From: Bacteroidota bacterium
GTDB lineage: Bacteria > Bacteroidota > Ignavibacteria > Ignavibacteriales > Melioribacteraceae
NCBI GenBank assembly: GCA_018818165.1
Contig: JAHISP010000029.1
Span: 1 to 64,000, forward strand
DNA: 64,000 bases
Direction of reading: 5' to 3'
The stretch's first letter is position 1. Each line of letters opens with the position of its first letter. The notes under the pieces were generated by a model, which saw nothing but the letters and a program-made list of their open reading frames with translations, ran no database searches and was not told the origin of the DNA. The position numbers and the translations under genes were made by a program. Below, piece after piece: positions 49,454-57,131 of this stretch.

Positions 49454-50587
49454 ATGGATGAAAAAATTCTATACGGTTATACTGGATTATTCGATACTCC
49501 TGATGAAATAATAGAAGCTGCTAACAAAACTGCGGAATCTAAGTTTAAAAAATATGATGTTCACACACCATATCCAGTTCATGGTATGGATGATGCAATG
49601 AAATTAAAACCTTCGCGATTGCCTTATGTTGCTTTAGTTGTTGGTTTATCTGCAATGTTTGGAATGTTGGGATTTATGTATTGGATTTCAACTGTTGATT
49701 ACCCAGTTATTGTTGGTGGTAAGCCGTTTTTCTCTTTTCCAGCTTGGGTTCCAGTACTTTTTGAAATTACGGTGCTTTCAGCATCAATTGCTACAGTTGT
49801 TGCCATGATTGCTATATTTTTCAAATTCCCAAATATTAGTCATCCGTTGCACGATACAGAATTTATGAAATCTGTAACTTCTGATAAATATGGAATTAGC
49901 ATTGATGTAACAGATGATGAAAATGTTGAAGAAGCAAAAGCGTTTCTTGAATCTATTGGTGCTAAAAATGTAACTGCAATTTATTGGGATAATGACGAGG
50001 CAAATTTCAAAAATTCTGTTCTTCAGCCCAAATTTTTAGCTTTATTATTAGTTTTAGTAATTGGAGTTTCTGGAGCTACATATTTTACACTCAATAAATT
50101 AATGTTTATGGCTCCTTTTAATTGGATGCGTGAGCAAGCAAAGTACATTCCACAAGAAAAATCGACCTTTTTTAGTGATGAATTTGCAATGAGAAATCCA
50201 GTTGCAGGAACAGTTCAACGAGGATTATTGCCATATAAATTTACAAAAAAACCAGAAGAATCTGCGGCACTTATAAATCCATTAGAAGTCACTAAACCAA
50301 ATCTGGCTTTAGGTAAAAAGAAATATGATATTTATTGCAGTCCTTGTCACGGTTATTTTGCGGAAGGCGACAGTAGAATGCGTGGACAATTCCCAAATCC
50401 ACCAAGTTTGCATTCCGAAAAAGTGAGAAATTGGAGTGACGGTAGAATTTTTAATGTTCTTACAGATGGTCAAAATGTTATGCCATCTTATGCTTATCAA
50501 TTAACAAGAAATGAAAGATGGGCTGTTATTTTATATGTCCGTGCGTTACAAAGATCTTTAAATGCTAAGGAGTCTGACTTAAAATGA
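49454..50587 (+). CDS. actD: ACIII ActD-ActE fusion: DUF3341 plus monoheme cytochrome c
   Basis: A 377-residue fusion of two usually separate subunits. Residues 1-185 are ActD/DUF3341, with LYGYTGLFDTPDEIIEAA, PYPVHGMDDAM and two transmembrane helices around 58-128. A further helix near 195-215 leads to an ActE-type cytochrome domain with heme site C295-C298-H299 in YCSPCHGYFAEGDS and a probable Met ligand in NVMPSYAYQL. The stop overlaps the actF start by four bases. There is no sign of frameshift or loss at the junction. Confidence 0.9.
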   Translation: MDEKILYGYTGLFDTPDEIIEAANKTAESKFKKYDVHTPYPVHGMDDAMKLKPSRLPYVALVVGLSAMFGMLGFMYWISTVDYPVIVGGKPFFSFPAWVPVLFEITVLSASIATVVAMIAIFFKFPNISHPLHDTEFMKSVTSDKYGISIDVTDDENVEEAKAFLESIGAKNVTAIYWDNDEANFKNSVLQPKFLALLLVLVIGVSGATYFTLNKLMFMAPFNWMREQAKYIPQEKSTFFSDEFAMRNPVAGTVQRGLLPYKFTKKPEESAALINPLEVTKPNLALGKKKYDIYCSPCHGYFAEGDSRMRGQFPNPPSLHSEKVRNWSDGRIFNVLTDGQNVMPSYAYQLTRNERWAVILYVRALQRSLNAKESDLK

Positions 50588-51774
50588 GTTCAACTGAAAA
50601 CATAATTGATTATAAGAAAAAAGAATTGCCTCCAATATTTGGCATATTTGGATTTGGTTTGTTTGGAATTGGGCTTGTATTGTCAATTTTAGCATATTTA
50701 TCAGAACCAGTTAGAAGTGCTTATAATAATGTAATTTTGTTAGAATTTCTTTCAAGTATTGGAATTGGCTCATTATTTTTAATTGCTTTAGAATACGTAG
50801 TTGGTGCTGTTTGGAGCACTCCGTTTCGTCGTGTTTTTGAAATTCTATCAAGTGTTTTGTTAATTCTTCCACTTGTAGCAATTCCAGTTTATTTGCACGC
50901 TCACGATATTTTCCATTGGACTCACCTTGATGTGGTTGCTGCTGACGAAATATTAAAGGAAAAATCGCCATATTTAAATATGACATTCTTTACAATTAGA
51001 ATTATTGCATATTTCGTAATTTGGATTCTCTTTCATTTGCTAATTACCCGAAATTCTAAAAAGCAAGATGTTACTAAAGACATTAAGCTAACAAAACTTA
51101 ACACAAAACTATCGGCAATATTTTTACCATTGTTTGCAATTACTTTAACATTTTCATCAATTGATTGGTTAATGTCGCTTGAGCCACATTGGTTTTCAAC
51201 AATTTTTGGAGTTTATTATTTTGCTGGAACATTCCTAGCGGCAATTGCTGCTGGAACTTATCTTGTAATTTGGCTAAATGAAAAGGGACTTTTAGTTAAA
51301 GGCATTGGAAAAGACCATTATTATTCATTAGGTGCATTGCTTTTCGGGTTTATAAATTTTTGGGCTTACATTGCATTTAGCCAGTATTTACTAATTTGGT
51401 ACGCAAACCTACCAGAAGAAACAGTATGGTTTCTTCAACGATGGAATGACTCGTGGATGTATTTCTCCATATTTTTTGTAGTCATACATTTTTTAGTCCC
51501 ATATTTTGCTCTACTTTCGCAACCATCAAAGATGAATCCAAAAACATTAAAATTTATGTCGGTTTGGATAATTTTAGCTCATTTTTTTGATTTGTATTGG
51601 ATAGTAATGCCAACATTTAGCCGTGAAGGATTTGTATTTGGTTGGATTGAAATTGGGTTTTTACTTCTTGGATTAGGAATTGTTATTGTTGTTTTTAATT
51701 TAAAAGCGAAAAATCAAAATTTAATTGCAATAGGTGATCCACGATTAAAAAGAGGAATTGATTTTAGATTATAA
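50584..51774 (+). CDS. actF: ACIII subunit ActF, second NrfD-like membrane subunit
   Basis: A 396-residue membrane protein with about ten helices and NrfD-like features (HAHDIFHWTHLD, SSIDWLMSLEPHWFSTIFG, HFFDLYWIVMPTF). ActF is the paralogue of ActC; in solved ACIII structures it is linked to possible proton translocation rather than quinol oxidation. ATGA overlap with the upstream fusion gene. Confidence 0.94.
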   Translation: MSSTENIIDYKKKELPPIFGIFGFGLFGIGLVLSILAYLSEPVRSAYNNVILLEFLSSIGIGSLFLIALEYVVGAVWSTPFRRVFEILSSVLLILPLVAIPVYLHAHDIFHWTHLDVVAADEILKEKSPYLNMTFFTIRIIAYFVIWILFHLLITRNSKKQDVTKDIKLTKLNTKLSAIFLPLFAITLTFSSIDWLMSLEPHWFSTIFGVYYFAGTFLAAIAAGTYLVIWLNEKGLLVKGIGKDHYYSLGALLFGFINFWAYIAFSQYLLIWYANLPEETVWFLQRWNDSWMYFSIFFVVIHFLVPYFALLSQPSKMNPKTLKFMSVWIILAHFFDLYWIVMPTFSREGFVFGWIEIGFLLLGLGIVIVVFNLKAKNQNLIAIGDPRLKRGIDFRL

Positions 51775-51794
51775 TCTAATCTATTAGGATTTAT

Positions 51795-52724
51795 ATGAAA
51801 AATAAAAGAAAAATTGAAAGTGAAATTAATTATAAAGCTTTAATTAAAAAGCCTATTAGATTATTTGGATTAGTTTATATCTACTTTTTTGTAGTTGCAT
51901 TAGCAATTGGATTATATTATTTGAATGTGATGGATACGTCATCGTTTAATACAGTTCCAGGCACGTCACTTGACACACTAAATATTGTTAGAGAAATTAA
52001 TACAAAAGTTGGTGGAATTAAACCAGCAATGGATTTAGGTTTAATCACTAATCCAACAGCTAATTTAATAGCTTCTGGGAAAAAACAATATGAAGCAGTT
52101 TGTGCATCATGTCATGGAATTGAAGGAAAAGGGGACGGAGTTGCGGCTGTTGCTTTAAATCCAAAACCACGAAATTTTCATTCTGCTGACGGATGGACAA
52201 ATGGGCGTACATTTTATGATATATACACTACGGTAAATAATGGAGTTCCTGGAACTGGAATGACAGCATACGAATTTATCTCACCAGAAGAAAGAGTTGC
52301 AATTATTCAGTATATCAGAACTTTTGCCGATTATCCAAAAGTAACTGAAGCCGAAGTTAAAGACAAATTGGATGCAACTTATAAATTATCCGCAGGTGTT
52401 GTTGACCCAAATAATATTCCAATTCAAAAAGCAATTACACTTATTAGTGACGAAAATCAAAAATCTATCGATTTAGCTGTTTCAATTTCACAAAAAATTG
52501 AAGCTGATAGTGGTGATAATGCAATTCTTTTTAAGAATAATGTTCAAAATATTGAAAAAGCAGTTTATGTATATTTAACAAAATTAGATAAAATTGATTA
52601 CAATAGTTTTGCACAAGCTATTGTTGCCGATCCTGTTGCTCTTGGTTATAGAGCATCTGTTATAAATTTATTGGATAAAGATTTACAATCAATTTATTTG
52701 TACTTAAAACGGATTAGTGGATAA
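51795..52724 (+). CDS. Membrane-anchored monoheme cytochrome c
   Basis: A 309-residue protein with an N-terminal helix (about 22-44) and a class I cytochrome domain with C103-C106-H107 in AVCASCHGIEGKGDG and likely Met ligand in GTGMTAYEF. The last 110 residues are helical with no heme site. It lies directly behind actF. Because the ActE domain is already fused to ActD, this is an additional cytochrome; it could be the electron carrier between ACIII and the terminal oxidase. Confidence 0.9.
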   Translation: MKNKRKIESEINYKALIKKPIRLFGLVYIYFFVVALAIGLYYLNVMDTSSFNTVPGTSLDTLNIVREINTKVGGIKPAMDLGLITNPTANLIASGKKQYEAVCASCHGIEGKGDGVAAVALNPKPRNFHSADGWTNGRTFYDIYTTVNNGVPGTGMTAYEFISPEERVAIIQYIRTFADYPKVTEAEVKDKLDATYKLSAGVVDPNNIPIQKAITLISDENQKSIDLAVSISQKIEADSGDNAILFKNNVQNIEKAVYVYLTKLDKIDYNSFAQAIVADPVALGYRASVINLLDKDLQSIYLYLKRISG

Positions 52725-52730
52725 AATACT

Positions 52731-52815
52731 TGTCTTTGCGAGGAGTCCATTCTTTTGGACGACGTGGCAATCTGTAACAGATTACTTCAGTCACGTTCGT
52801 TTCTTCGTAATGACA
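52731..52815. repeat. REP-like dispersed repeat, copy 1
   Basis: An 85-bp imperfect palindrome with ends TGTCTTTGCGAGGAG and CTTCGTAATGACA. Inside are GTCC-N8-GGAC and AATCTG-TAA-CAGATT. It shares the block from GCGAGGAGTCCA to GACGACGTGGCAATCT with the element at 55850. It lies within the act/cox transcription unit between a cytochrome c gene and the COX-III-like gene, where it creates a false in-frame extension of the latter. Confidence 0.85.
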
Positions 52816-52839
52816 GTAATAAACAAATTGGAGAATTTA

Positions 52840-53457
52840 ATGGTATCAAATGAACAAATAGTTAATGATGATTTTAAAAATCTTTTCAAAGTTAACAAAG
52901 GACTTTGGATTTTTATTTTCATTGATTTCCTTGTTTTTATAGGATTATTGGCTTATCATTTATCCAACGGATTTGAATATAAAAATGAGTTTGTTTTCGC
53001 TAAATCGCAATTGCTTTTCTCATTCGGCTTTTTTAATACAATTATTCTATTAACAAGTGGATTAACAATTGGACTTTCAAAAGTTGCATTGTTCAATAAG
53101 AATAATTTTCTATCTACTGTTTTTGTCTTTTTTACTTTTTTATTTGCAATGATATTTATTGCAAATAGAGCTATTGATTGCACTTATCTCCTAAATAATG
53201 GATATATGTTTGGTAGTGATGCTTTTTCAAATTTAAGTGTTGGACTTTCATCATTTTTCACTACTTATTTTCTTATTTATTTCATTTTTATGATACATTT
53301 ATTTGCTGGAATTGTTTTTTTAGTAATACTATTGCTGAATTTAATAAAAGATGTTGATGAAAAATTAAAATACATTAAATTGAATTTTACGGTTGTTTAT
53401 TGGAGTTATTTAAGCATGATTTGGGCATTTATTTTTCCAATTCTTTTCTTAATTTAA
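52840..53457 (+). CDS. Cytochrome c oxidase subunit III-like membrane protein
   Basis: A 205-residue protein with five transmembrane helices, like the core of COX III and NorE. FSFGFFNTIILLTSGLTI, FIFMIHLFAGIVFLVI and VVYWSYLSMIWAFIFPILF match conserved helices 4, 6 and 7 of COX III. I start it at the ATG at 52840 (GGAG six bases upstream); the open frame reaches further left only through a REP-like repeat. No subunit I or II is in the window, so it may serve an oxidase or a nitric oxide reductase encoded elsewhere. Confidence 0.85.
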   Translation: MVSNEQIVNDDFKNLFKVNKGLWIFIFIDFLVFIGLLAYHLSNGFEYKNEFVFAKSQLLFSFGFFNTIILLTSGLTIGLSKVALFNKNNFLSTVFVFFTFLFAMIFIANRAIDCTYLLNNGYMFGSDAFSNLSVGLSSFFTTYFLIYFIFMIHLFAGIVFLVILLLNLIKDVDEKLKYIKLNFTVVYWSYLSMIWAFIFPILFLI

Positions 53458-53467
53458 CGAGGTCTCA

Positions 53468-53740
53468 ATGGTTAATGAAAATCAAAATAATATGAATTAC
53501 GGAAAATATATAATTGCTTGGGTTGTACTTATTTTAAGTGTAATTCTACAAGTTGTAATTAGTGGAATTTCACTTGGTAGTAATTCTCAATTTTACATAC
53601 TGCTATTGGCTTCCATAAGTGCATTTGTAATAATTGCTGTTTATATGACAGATAAGTCAAATAAACTTATATCAAATTTTTTCAAAGGAATAATTTTATT
53701 AGAATTACTATTTGTAATTTTCTATGATTTTATAAATTAA
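53468..53740 (+). CDS. Cytochrome oxidase subunit IV-like small membrane protein
   Basis: A 90-residue protein with three hydrophobic helices (about 14-34, 40-60 and 66-88). The size, the helix count and its place right after a COX-III-like gene fit COX IV/CtaF or NorF. Sequence similarity is too weak to decide between these. No metal ligands are expected in such subunits. Confidence 0.65.
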   Translation: MVNENQNNMNYGKYIIAWVVLILSVILQVVISGISLGSNSQFYILLLASISAFVIIAVYMTDKSNKLISNFFKGIILLELLFVIFYDFIN

Positions 53741-53752
53741 GGATTTTGTAGA

Positions 53753-54847
53753 ATGGAAATTTTAGAAAGTATAATACATCCACAATCGATTCAAAGAATT
53801 GAACTATTGTCATATTTAGCCACAATTTCTTATATGATTTTGCTTCCTTATCTTGGATTATTATTAAGTTCAACATTACTTTCTTGTATGTTTAACGGAA
53901 GAGGGAAAAAATATAAAAATTCTCATTATATAAAATTATCAAAAGATTTAATTTCAATTCCTACATTTAATCTTTTTGCTTCTTTAGGAATAGTGCTATT
54001 TCCATTACTTTCAATAATGTTTGTTTATGCACAAATTGTTCAAACTTCCTCTCAACTAGTTTTTGATAATTTGTTTTTCATAATATTTTTAATTGTACCT
54101 GCGGTTTTACTTATTTATACTTATAAAGATAGTTTTGAATTAGCTGATATTTCAAGATTAGTGAATAAAACAGACGAAACAGAAAGTAAAAAAGAAGAAT
54201 TTAGCATTTATAAATTTAAGTCAATCAAATTGTTAACAAATTCATCACGAATTGCATTTTATTTACTTTTCGCATCAAGTTATATTTTAATTGCTGGAAT
54301 TACCTTAATTAGCGATTCAAGTAGATGGGAAACTTCAAATTCTATTTCATCAATGCTTTTTAATGAAGCAACTTTAATATCGTTTTTATACTTTTTTTCA
54401 ACTTCCTTTGCTTTAACTTCAATTTTGGCACTTTATTTGTATTTTAAGCCAAATTCAAATAATGATGAAAGTAATCTTGAATACCAAAATATGGTTAAAA
54501 AATTCTTCCAAAATACTGCAATGATTTTCCTTTTGGTTCAGCCAATTCTTTACACAGTTGATTTAATGTCGGTACCAAAAGTAGCGCTTTCTAATTCACT
54601 TTTTGGAATCTCTATATTGGTAATGATTACTTTGTTGTTAATTGTGACCTTATTATACCAAATGATAAAAAATAATCATTTAAAATATAGAGGTGTAATA
54701 CTTTTCTTATTTATTGGATTATTTGCACTCCTATCAATAAAAGTTCAAGTTGCATTTAATACTTCTGCGCAACTTCAAGTTAAAGAAATTATTAGCGTTT
54801 ATGATGCAAAAATGGTTATAACCACAGAACAACTAGGAATTAAATAA
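53753..54847 (+). CDS. Nine-helix membrane protein of unknown function
   Basis: A 364-residue integral membrane protein with about nine hydrophobic segments and a charged cytoplasmic loop near residue 145. It starts MEILESIIHPQSIQRIELL. No heme, quinone or metal motif is evident, and I do not recognise a family. The 13-bp gap behind the COX-IV-like gene suggests the same transcript as the ACIII operon, so a role in the respiratory complex or its assembly is likely but unproved. Confidence 0.75.
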   Translation: MEILESIIHPQSIQRIELLSYLATISYMILLPYLGLLLSSTLLSCMFNGRGKKYKNSHYIKLSKDLISIPTFNLFASLGIVLFPLLSIMFVYAQIVQTSSQLVFDNLFFIIFLIVPAVLLIYTYKDSFELADISRLVNKTDETESKKEEFSIYKFKSIKLLTNSSRIAFYLLFASSYILIAGITLISDSSRWETSNSISSMLFNEATLISFLYFFSTSFALTSILALYLYFKPNSNNDESNLEYQNMVKKFFQNTAMIFLLVQPILYTVDLMSVPKVALSNSLFGISILVMITLLLIVTLLYQMIKNNHLKYRGVILFLFIGLFALLSIKVQVAFNTSAQLQVKEIISVYDAKMVITTEQLGIK

Positions 54848-54956
54848 ATATAATTTTCCTATTATTGAAAGAAAGCAATATGCCTTCTTTCAAATCATTA
54901 TATAATCATTTTTAAATTTAGCTATATTTGATCTTTCAAAAATAAACTAAAACTAA

Positions 54957-55814
54957 ATGCTTACTGTTCTAGAGTCATTAAAATTATCAACCACTTTTCT
55001 TGAAAATAAAGGAATAGAATCTGCACGGATGAATGCTGAACTTCTACTTTCTCATATTCTTAATTGTAAAAGATTGGATTTATATCTTCGATTTGATCAA
55101 CCATTAAAACCCAATGAAACAAATATTTATCGCGAGTTTATAACCCGACGTGGAAATTTTGAACCATTTCAATACATAGTTGGGGAAGTTGAGTTTTATG
55201 GATTAAAATTCTTTGTTGATAAGAACGTGTTAATTCCCCGACAAGAAACAGAAATATTAATTGAAACAATTCTTGAGAATATTTCAAAGACAGATGAATT
55301 AAAAATATTGGATATTGGTTCCGGAAGTGGAAATATTCCAATATCGTTAGCGGTAAATTTGCCGTTGTCAAAAGTAATTTCAATTGATATTTCCGCTGAA
55401 GCAATTTCTGTAGCTGAAAAGAATAGGGAATTGCACGACTTAAAATCACGAATTGGATTTATTAAAACAGATATTTTAACAAATAATTTGGATAAATATC
55501 TTAATACCTTTGATGTAATTGTATCAAATCCACCGTATGTGAATAAGCAAGAATTTGCTACTTTGCAGAAAGAGATTGTTGATTATGAGCCAGAAATAGC
55601 TGTTACGGATAATTGTGATGGGTATAAATTTTATAAAGCAATTTCTGAGAAGAGTAGAAATCTACTAAAAGAAAATGGAATGTTATTTTTTGAAATAGGG
55701 CACGGTCAATCAGAAAAGATCAAAAATATTATGTCTGAAAATGGTTTCGAAAAAATTACAATTATTAAAGATTATTCAGGAATTGATAGAGTTGTATTTG
55801 GTGTAAAGAGATAG
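54957..55814 (+). CDS. prmC: Release factor glutamine methyltransferase PrmC (HemK)
   Basis: A 285-residue SAM-dependent methyltransferase acting on the GGQ glutamine of release factors RF1 and RF2. The N-terminal helical domain is followed by ILDIGSGSGNIPISLA and the catalytic NPPY at 191-194 (SNPPYV). IEIGHGQ-like FEIGHGQ near the C terminus is also a family mark. Length is normal. Confidence 0.95.
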   Translation: MLTVLESLKLSTTFLENKGIESARMNAELLLSHILNCKRLDLYLRFDQPLKPNETNIYREFITRRGNFEPFQYIVGEVEFYGLKFFVDKNVLIPRQETEILIETILENISKTDELKILDIGSGSGNIPISLAVNLPLSKVISIDISAEAISVAEKNRELHDLKSRIGFIKTDILTNNLDKYLNTFDVIVSNPPYVNKQEFATLQKEIVDYEPEIAVTDNCDGYKFYKAISEKSRNLLKENGMLFFEIGHGQSEKIKNIMSENGFEKITIIKDYSGIDRVVFGVKR

Positions 55815-55849
55815 ATTCTAAAAAATAGATGTAAGGTTTTGATTAAATC

Positions 55850-55930
55850 GTCATTGCGAGGAGTCCACTTCTTTTGGACGACGTGGCAATCTTAAGTAGA
55901 TTGCTACGCAAAAATATGCTCGCAATAACA
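55850..55930. repeat. REP-like dispersed repeat, copy 2
   Basis: An 81-bp imperfect palindrome beginning GTCATTGCGAGGAG and ending GCTCGCAATAACA. The inner hairpins are GTCCA-CTTCTTT-TGGAC and GCAATCT-TAAGT-AGATTGC. It lies in the gap between prmC and dtd and is closely similar to the copy at 52731. Confidence 0.88.
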
Positions 55931-55978
55931 AAATTTAAGTAATTATTAATAACTAAAATTATATAGAAATAGATTATT

Positions 55979-56428
55979 ATGCGCGCATTAGTACAAAGAG
56001 TAAAAAGTGGTGGAGTAAAAATCACATCCGAAAATTATGAACAAAATATTGGACATGGAATAGTCCTTTTACTCGGCGTTAAAGAAGGCGATACAATTGA
56101 AGATGTTAACTTTGTTGCTGATAAATGCTCTAATCTCAGAATTTTCAGTGACGAAAATGATAAAATGAATCTTTCATTAAAAGATATAAATGGCGAAATG
56201 CTTATTGTTTCACAATTTACTTTGTATGGTGATGCTAGAAAAGGGAATAGACCAAGTTTTACAGATTCCGCAAAGCCTGAATTAGCAAATAATTTATACG
56301 AAAAGTTTATTGAACGTGTTAAAGAAAATATTGGTAATGAAAAAGTAAAAACTGGCATTTTTCAAGTCATGATGGAAGTTACTATAATAAATGACGGTCC
56401 AGTAACAATTATGGTTGAATCAAAATGA
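55979..56428 (+). CDS. dtd: D-aminoacyl-tRNA deacylase
   Basis: A 149-residue enzyme that hydrolyses D-amino acids mischarged on tRNA. The family motifs are complete: MRALVQRVKSGGVKI at the start, SQFTLYGDARKGNRPSF with the catalytic Thr, and NDGPVTIMVES, the cross-subunit GP motif, at the end. Length is standard. Confidence 0.96.
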   Translation: MRALVQRVKSGGVKITSENYEQNIGHGIVLLLGVKEGDTIEDVNFVADKCSNLRIFSDENDKMNLSLKDINGEMLIVSQFTLYGDARKGNRPSFTDSAKPELANNLYEKFIERVKENIGNEKVKTGIFQVMMEVTIINDGPVTIMVESK

Positions 56429-56439
56429 ATAATTTAGCC

Positions 56440-56477
56440 TTGACAATGATGCTCGTATTGTGCATATTAAGGCATCA
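56440..56477 (+). promoter_or_regulatory. Candidate promoter and operator of vapBC
   Basis: TTGACA and CATATT are spaced by 17 bp, a sigma-70-like arrangement, and within it TGATGC-N19-GCATCA forms a dyad that could bind the VapB(C) complex. It lies 22 bp ahead of vapB. The match is suggestive only; promoters of this group may use other boxes. Confidence 0.4.
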
Positions 56478-56499
56478 AATTATGTGCAAGGAGTAAATA

Positions 56500-56703
56500 A
56501 TGAGAACAACATTAAATATTGACGATGAATTGTTAAAAAAAGCGTCTTATCTTACAGGAATTAAAGAAAAAACAATATTAGTAAAAGAAGGATTGGAAGC
56601 ATTAGTCCTTTTAGAAAACTATAAAAGATTAGCTCAACTTGGCGGAACAGAAAAGGATTTAGAAGATATTCCAAGACGAAGAGAAACTGATGATATTAGT
56701 TGA
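56500..56703 (+). CDS. vapB: VapB-type antitoxin
   Basis: A 67-residue antitoxin. RTTLNIDDELLKKASYLTGI is a ribbon-helix-helix DNA-binding start of the type found in VapB antitoxins paired with PIN toxins, and the tail IPRRRETDD would block the toxin's active site. It overlaps vapC by 14 bases and has AAGGAG seven bases before its ATG. The pair is a type II toxin-antitoxin system. Confidence 0.9.
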   Translation: MRTTLNIDDELLKKASYLTGIKEKTILVKEGLEALVLLENYKRLAQLGGTEKDLEDIPRRRETDDIS

Positions 56704-57049
56704 TACTTCTGTTTGGATTGACCATTTTAGACAGAAAAATGAAAATTTAGATTCATTGTTGTATAGAGGAACTGTCCAAATGCACGAGTTTATTATCGGT
56801 GAATTAGCTATTGGCAATTTCAAAAATAGAAAACCCATTTTGGATTTGCTCGAAAGTGTTCCAAAGCTAAAAAAACTTAGTCATGAGGAATTCGTGTTTT
56901 TTGTTAATAAATATTCGTTGTATGGACGTGGAATTGGATTTGTTGATATTCATTTATTGGCTGCAACCAAAATGGCAAATGTTAAAATATGGACTCTTGA
57001 TAAAAGGTTACTCAAAATAGCAGAGGAAATGAATCTAAATTATTTGTGA
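56690..57049 (+). CDS. vapC: VapC-type PIN-domain ribonuclease toxin
   Basis: A 119-residue PIN nuclease. The acidic metal-binding residues are D5 in LVDTSVWIDHF, E38 in IIGELAIGN, D81 or nearby in GIGFVDIHLLAA and D100 in WTLDKRLL. Such toxins cut tRNA or rRNA when VapB is degraded. Both genes of the pair appear intact. A T9SS gene converges from the right with a terminator between. Confidence 0.93.
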   Translation: MILVDTSVWIDHFRQKNENLDSLLYRGTVQMHEFIIGELAIGNFKNRKPILDLLESVPKLKKLSHEEFVFFVNKYSLYGRGIGFVDIHLLAATKMANVKIWTLDKRLLKIAEEMNLNYL

Positions 57050-57098
57050 ATTTCAATTTCAAGTATCACAATAAAGTGAAATATGAATTTTATAAAAA

Positions 57099-57127
57099 AA
57101 AGGCTGACAAAATACTTGTCAGCCTTT
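57099..57127. terminator. Intrinsic terminator for the T9SS cargo gene
   Basis: AAAGGCTGACAA and TTGTCAGCCTTT form a 12-bp stem with the loop AATAC. Read on the minus strand it is followed by seven T, immediately after the stop of the 785-residue gene. On the plus strand it lies after vapC but lacks a good T-run. Confidence 0.9.
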
Positions 57128-57131
57128 AAAA

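Noticed and set aside
52717-52839. N-terminal extension of the COX-III-like protein
   Set aside because: The extra 41 codons lie largely in a REP-like repeat. A well-placed GGAG and ATG at 52840 give a normal start.
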